Translations under genes and position numbers: made by a program
Notes under the pieces: generated by a model
Told to the model about the DNA's origin: nothing
Seen by the model: the letters and a program-made list of their open reading frames with translations, nothing else
The model's database searches: none
Assembly: GCA_020846515.1 (NCBI GenBank)
Contig: JADLDX010000037.1
Coordinates: 1 to 8,639, forward strand
Length of the DNA: 8,639 nucleotides
Direction of reading: 5' to 3'
From: Pirellulaceae bacterium
GTDB lineage: Bacteria > Planctomycetota > Planctomycetia > Pirellulales > Pirellulaceae
In this document: positions 1 to 6,300 of the stretch, piece by piece
Layout of the letters: each line of letters starts with the position of its first letter
Numbering within the stretch: position 1 is the first letter of the stretch

Positions 1-280
1 ATCCGGTATCTTGAGCAATAACCTGAACCAGAATTGGTGAAAAGCCTGGTACGTTGCCTGGTATATCCAGAAGAATCCTATTGACGTCCGGTTGGAGTTC
101 ATAGGTCAATTGACCGGCGGCATCGATCAATGGCAAGGTCTTGAACAGCGCAGGAATCTGGGCGGTGACATTAAACGAAACCGTTTGATTCTCGCGAGCC
201 ACACCTTCATCGATAGCAATCACTGGGCCAGGACGAATGCCAGTGATAAAGCCCGCCTCGGTGACAATCCCGGCATCTTC
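1..280 (-). repeat. Direct DNA repeat, copy A (offset 726/738 bp from copy B)
   Basis: Aligns with 727-1018. Positions 1-190 pair with 727-916 at an offset of 726 with about 22 mismatches by hand count (~88% identity). After a 12-bp indel near 194-202 the offset is 738. Of the first 64 codons, 62 encode the same residue (the exceptions are V/I and Q/E), so nearly all changes are synonymous on the minus strand. Confidence 0.9.
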
Positions 281-325
281 CATCGGTGTCGATGTGGCCT
301 TGATCGTAAACTCTGGCGCGTCGTT
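1..325 (-). other. Domain: cadherin/Ig-like domain 5 (type A, copy 2; runs off the window)
   Basis: Residues ~2772-2879. PMEDAGIVTEAGFITGIRPG, PVIAIDEGVARENQTVSF, AALFKTLP-like strand region, GQLTYELQPDVNRILLDI and GFSPILVQVIAQDTG at the window edge. It is a near duplicate of domain 3, but with VAR where domain 3 has TGPALVP (four residues fewer). The linker that should close it lies beyond position 1. Confidence 0.75.
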
Positions 326-3300
326 GACTGGCGTCACATTGATCGTGAAGCTCTTCGTGGTAGCGCTGGTTGGCACCAACTTCTCACGCACTGTCACGCC
401 CACGACCAGGCTTTGGCCGGTGAAGCTATTGATGTGCGGAGCGGTGATATAGGTCAGCGTACCAGTGGTCAGGTCAACGCTTGGCAGTTGCGTAAACGCA
501 GCCGGATCGGCACTAATGACCACTTCCAACTCTTGATTCACTTCATCCAGTGCCGTGGTCGGACCAGGTCGGCGGACTGGCATAAACTTCGTATCGGTTA
601 CCAGACCAACATCTTCCAGCGAAGTGACCTCAGGTTTGATGTCAAACTCAGGGACGTCGTTAACCTCGGTCGGTTGAATGGTAAAGGTAACTGGCAGCGA
701 GACGCGTAAATTCGGAGCGACGTCGGAACCAGTATCTTGTGCAATAACCTCGACCAGGATTGGCGAGAAGCCTGGTACATTGCCCGGTATGTCCAGAAGA
801 ATCCTATTGACATCCGGTTGGAGTTCGTAAGTCAATTGACCGGCCGCATCGATCAATGGCAATGTCTTGAACAGTGCAGGAATTTGGGCGGTGACATTGA
901 ACGAAATGGTCTGATTTTCAGGCACCAGGGCTGGTCCTGTGCCTTCGTCTGTTGCAACCACGGGACCGGGACGGATACCTGTAATAAAGCCAGGCTGCGT
1001 CACCAGACCAGCATCTTCGGTCGTCGCGTGAACCGCTGGCATCGTGAATTCGGGACGATCGTTGACCGATGTAATGTTAATGGTCAACGTGCTGGTGGTT
1101 GTCAGTGGGTTGTCATCACCACCGGCTACTCCACTGTCCCGTATCGTCAGCACCACGATGGCTGGACCATTGATCGCATTGTTGTAATGCGCAGGTGGTG
1201 TGTAGCTGAGCGTGTCATTGGTCACGCTGACGACGCCACCGGCCGGCGAAATGTTCACAGCATTGATCAAGGTCAGTATCTGACCGTTTTCGTTCGGATC
1301 GTTGCGGAAGTGACGCTGGTCATTGCCCCAGAAAGTAGAACCTGGCAAAGTCGTGACGGCGTCTTCCAAAATCGTAATCGTATCGTTGATGCCCAGCGGG
1401 GCATCGTTCACCGGCGTGACAGTGATCGTCACCGTCGCAGGCGTGTTGCTCAATAGCCGAGGATCGGTAACGAGGTACACAAACGAGTCTGTACCGAAGA
1501 AATCCAGGTTTGGCGTATAGGTAAATGAGCCATCCGTGTTGAGAGACAATTGCCCGTTCACTGGTGAAACAACCGGCTCCACGTTAGGCGTAGCCGGATT
1601 GGGATCAAAGACTCGCAAGGCGCCCAGTACGTTGTCAACGTCAGTATCGTTTGCAAGCACACCAGGTATGGCAACGGTCAAGACACCGTCTTCGGCCATG
1701 GTGTATGCATCATTGACAGCCACGGGGGGAGTTCCATCGACGATCTCAAGCAAATGATCTTCGACCTCACCACCTACGGCCAATTGATCAGGCAGCAAGC
1801 CGCCCATGACACTCAATCGGAAACGACTGGTCGTAAATCCAATCCGTGCAGTAGTCGGTGTGGTGACGTTGAAGACATTGGCGCCGGCCTGAACCATCCG
1901 GCCGGTCAAGACCTGCTCACCGGCATCGATGTAGTCGCCGTCGCCATTCCAGTCGATCCAAGCATCCACGACGCCTGAACCAGTGGAGACAACTGTCACG
2001 GGAACAGCATTGGCCCTGGCATTGAAGATGCTTCCAAAGCTAACACCGTCTTCGTCATTGGCGCGAATGATAACCGAATTGCCGATCACCGACGCTACGC
2101 CGAGAGCAACTGTACCTAAACCACGTTGAGCGTTAATCGCGGTCGCAATGGCGTTGGCCAGCAGGGCAGGGGTGGCCGTGGCCAAATTGACATCTACCCC
2201 GACAAACCCAGCTGTCACCAGAGCCGGTGCCGGTGCCAGCGATGTGTCATTGATCTCAAAGGTGACGACGTTACCCGCACCATCCATAACGCGGAAAGCC
2301 AAACCATCCAAGGCGGTCGACACAGTTGCAGGCATGAGCAATTCCACATTGCCCACAGGTAGCCGGGTCACGGCTGGCGCGGCGATCAAATTGAATTGAT
2401 GCTGGCCGGTACCACCGAGCGATACGGACGAGCTGCTGGCCACAGCCGCAATTCCCGCAACACGACCCGCTAACACAGCATTGTTGACTGCGGTGGCAAA
2501 TTTGGTGGCCACCTGTGCAGCCGTGTCACTGAGCAGGACATCGACAACCACGTTGCCCGCGGTGAACGCTGCATCCGTATTGAACTCAACGGTAATACTC
2601 TTCAGGAGTGGATCCGTGATTACCAAGCGTTGGCCGTCTAATCCCGGTGTCGCTCCGGCGGGCATAAGCAACGTAGCCGGACCTGACGGACCTTGCACGA
2701 CGCCGCCCAGGCTGCCCAGCGTTAGCAGGTCGACAAACGTATCGTTGTCATCACCTGTTGCTGACGCGGTCGGTGCACCATCACCGTCGGCATCAGCAAA
2801 CTGGCCCAGTGCCAGCAGAGGCGCGTCGACCGGCAACAGTGCGTGCCGGGCACCATTGACACTTTGCAGTGTCGGTGTCGCGCTAGTGTCTCCGTAATCA
2901 ACCCGTACATCCGGCATGACGATAGTGAACTGCGTCAGGGTATTGGCACGGTTGGCCGCCAGTGCGTTACCAGCCAAGTCGCGAATCGCATTGATATTCG
3001 TGACGACGGCAGATGTAGCGCGAGAAGAAGCTAACGCATTCGAACCGACCACCATAATCAACCCGCTACCTTGCAGGTACGCGCTGACACCACCGCCCAG
3101 TTGATTGATCTTTTCGACGACCTTCAACGAGACTTGATATGGAGAATCTTGGTTGGAGACCACCACATCCAGTGGTGCAACACTCGGCGTCTTGCGGAAC
3201 GTCAGTACCCGAGTGGTGCTGTCCGGCAGGGTCACCGTGACCGTATCACCAGCAGTAATCGCCGCACCACTACCTACTTGCAGAGCGCGTCCATCACGAT

Positions 3301-6300
3301 TGTTCATCGTGATTTCGTAAACGCTGTCGCTGCGCCAAATTCCTGACAGCGGTGTCATGCGAACTGTTCGGCTATTGATGTTGTAGCCGAAGGTATAGTC
3401 GACGCCAGGAACCAGTAATCGACCGTTTTCCGTCAAACGAATTGCCGAAGGTGTCACGGTGGCTGAGTTAGGACCAATGCCTTCGCCGTCTTGCAACAAG
3501 ATGGAGAAGTAATCCAACAAGCCAGAACTTACGCGTACGTAACTGATCGTACGATCGACATCGACGTTGGCCGAGTCGTTGTCCTGTGGTTGCAATAGTA
3601 CGGCTTGCAGGGCTGCGAAGTCAGCTCGGTCGGTCGCACCACGATCCTTGAACACGTTCGAACCTAAACCAGCTGGCGTGCTGATCGTTGGATCGTCGAC
3701 GCGTCGTTGACCGAAGATGTCACGGTCTGGTGCCAGCATAGGACTTGGTGGCAAGCCCAACGCACTACGCATAGTGCTCAGCGACAATCGTTCGGCTAGG
3801 GCTTCCAGCGAACTGTCGATCGCTTGGGAGCTAGCAGCCAGATAGAAATTAGCGGCAGTTGGATTGACGAACAGAGGATCGGCCGCGGCCAGAGTTATTG
3901 GGAATGAGCCGCTGAGACCATTGTTGTTATTCGTCTTGAACACGTTCGCACCCACCACAGTACCCGCTGTGCTGGCCGCGTCGGCAGCTATGGCCGTGTT
4001 GAAGTTTGAGAAGATGTTATTCATGATCGTGGGCGATGCGCCACCGGTAACGCTAACGCCACTATCACTGGCACGCGTGCCATGGAATGTGTTGTTAATC
4101 AATCGACCAACCGAGGCATTGACCACTGGACGCAACGTCGTCGACAAGTCACCAACGATGGTCACACCACCGGCCACGTTGCTATTGAAGATGTTGTTGA
4201 CGAGCACCGCACCAACGGCCAAACGGTTCACATTGAACGATGGCAAGTTACGCGGCGAGACTGGGCTTGGAGTGTCGTCCAAGCGTACACCCCACTGCGA
4301 TGCAAAGCTGAACGAAGTCGACGAAACAATCAATTGTCCCTGTTCTTCGCGCGAGCGATTGGTGTCGCCCAGATCTTCCTGGCCAGCGATATCACGACCA
4401 AAAGTCACCAATGTCAGTGGCGAACCGGCTGGCAAGCCCTGGCCTGTACGACCAATGGACGCTTTACCATTCAAGAACACAAGATCGTCGGTCGCTGGGC
4501 CGAGGTCCGCTACCCCGCTGACCATTTCCCCTTGTACCGAAGCGGTCACATTGACCAAAGCTTGCAGGTTAATGGCACTTCTAACTGCGCGAGCCACTTC
4601 GCCAGCAGTCATCCTCGAGGTAATCGAGATGGCGATGTTGCCAGCAGCGGTTCCACGGGCGATATCGACATTACCATTGACGACGTCGAACTCAAATGTG
4701 GCCAGGTTGGTTCCGTCGCTCAGAGTGAACGTGGTTCCATCCGCAATCGCGCCGGCGGCAGGCGTCCGCAAAGCCAACGATGACGTCGCACGATTGTTTG
4801 TGTCGCACGTATTGAGCAAGAAAAAGTCCGATGGCGGTGGTACAGCACCCACGCTGCGCGGGTACGAAATTCCGTAATCGTTAGCGGTGCGAATCTCGAG
4901 CTGGAAGCGGCCTTCTTCGTTTTCTTCAAAATTGCCGCCGCTATTAAAACCGTTTGGCTCGTAATCGCGATTGGGGAAGAAGTTGGCGCCGAACTGAGTG
5001 TTGTTGCCCAGCGGAGCATTAAAAACTTGCTCGCCGCGTTCTGCAAAGCCAATGATAATGTCGTCAACGAAAACACCGTTGACAGCATTATTCTGACCAC
5101 GTTCCGCCACACCGGCACCAATACCAGTTCCGTTGTTATTAACACCAAACCGATCACCATAGCGGGTTGACGCTATCCCTAGCGGCGCAGTGGTAGAAAC
5201 GTTGTACTTGAACATGCGAATCGTTTGACCATAGACCGAGAAAGTACCGGTCTGACCATTGGCTAGCTGATTGGCCATCGCCGTACGGAGAGCATTTCGA
5301 ACGGCTGTCGCGCCAGCGGCATAGTTGGCCGTGTTGGCCAGCACAGGCACTGGAACACCAGTGGTGCCTGGTCTGCCTTCAATGACTTGACTTTCAACCA
5401 AACCAGTTACCGCATAAGTTCCCGGTGGCGTCAAACCACCGGTCGGTAACACGAGCACGTTGGACCGAGTCGCGTGGATGTAGCCTGCGAATCCTAGAGC
5501 CTGCAACTGGGTCAACATGCCTTGAGCTACTTGAGCGGGCGTGGCTGTTGGTGAATAGACCAAGACCCCTGGTCCAGCCACTGTATCCAATAGGAAGACT
5601 GTGCCGTTCAGATTCAGCGTGGATCCAGCCGGAATGCTGGCCCCGCCAGGCATATTCAGCACCAAACCCAGATCAAATTCGAACGTGGCTGCTTGAGCAA
5701 CCTGCTGGTCGGTTGTTGTAACCGTAACCGTATGGCCGTCGGTTAATTCGACAGCCGGTACTACCGACAGCTCAACACCGCCGATGAGCGGATTACCGGT
5801 ATTAAATGTACCACCGGTTGAAAACTCGAACCGCAATCGCAGGTCCTGATTGCCGGCGAAAGGCGACAGATTGATTCGAGCTTGACGCCAGTTGTTCGGC
5901 GCACCACCGTCGTTGACATCAAACAACTCTTGGGTGATCGTGCGATTGCCGAAAGCGTCGACGTAATTGCTGATCCCTTGGTCGTATTCATCAAAATTAT
6001 CTACGAACGTATTGGGCAACGTGCGACTATTATTCTGCGAATTATTGGTTGCCAGCAAAGTCCAAGCGGATCCATCAACGGTGCCATACACCCGGAAGGC
6101 ATCCTTCATGAAGGCCGTATCATTGGGATTGAAAGCGTTGGCATTTTCGGTTTGCAGATAGTAGTTGAAATACAACATCGGCAAATCGTCAGCGCTATAA
6201 CCGCTTAGATCAATGGGCAGACTTTCAATGGCGCCCTTGGCACCACCAGGTAGATCGACCGTATTGTTGAACACGGAGTGTCGATTGGTCCAGATGCCGT

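Larger units (their letters stand above)
1740..2900 (-). other. Domain: GEVED domain with a long internal insertion
   Basis: Residues ~1913-2300. The header is VDYGDTSATPTL, GARHALLP, FADADGDGAPTASATGDDND (codons down to 2741). The core is ANDEDGVSFG (from ~2062), VVDAWIDWNGDGDYIDAGEQ (residues ~2223-2242), TSRFRLSVMGGLLPDQ and GGEVEDHLLEI (1742-1774). The motif GEVED and the loop D-W-N-G-D-G-D, which resembles Ca2+-binding thrombospondin/dockerin-type loops, identify the family. The header ATGDDND normally runs almost directly into DEDGV; here about 228 residues with two small modules separate them. The domain is extracellular and of uncertain molecular function. Confidence 0.85.

Noticed and set aside
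1..1018. CRISPR array or transposon ends suggested by the repeated DNA
   Set aside because: There are only two long (~280 bp) direct copies inside a coding frame, with synonymous drift. There are no short regular repeats with spacers, no terminal inverted repeats and no transposase.
92..1456. Two long + strand open frames (92-709 and 737-1456) that even resemble one another
   Set aside because: They are the antisense image of the repeated cadherin-like domains, in exact codon register with the minus-strand gene. Differences between the repeat copies are silent on the minus strand but change many residues on the + strand, so only the minus frame is under selection.
3602..4390. Beta-helix as a pectate lyase-type enzyme
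   Set aside because: The Asn-ladder rungs support the fold only. No arrangement of catalytic Asp/Lys/Arg residues typical of lyases was recognised, so an enzymatic call would be unsupported.
3864..4877. 337-codon + strand open frame starting with TTG
   Set aside because: It lies wholly antisense to the beta-helix and neighbouring regions. Its product is low-complexity in V/T/A/P/L with no recognisable domain. The opposing frame has clear beta-helix motifs.
4720..5160. Minus-strand open frame of 146 codons in another register
   Set aside because: It overlaps the main gene on the same strand in a shifted frame, has no domain pattern, and coincides with the DDIIIGFAERGE and small-module region of the main frame.
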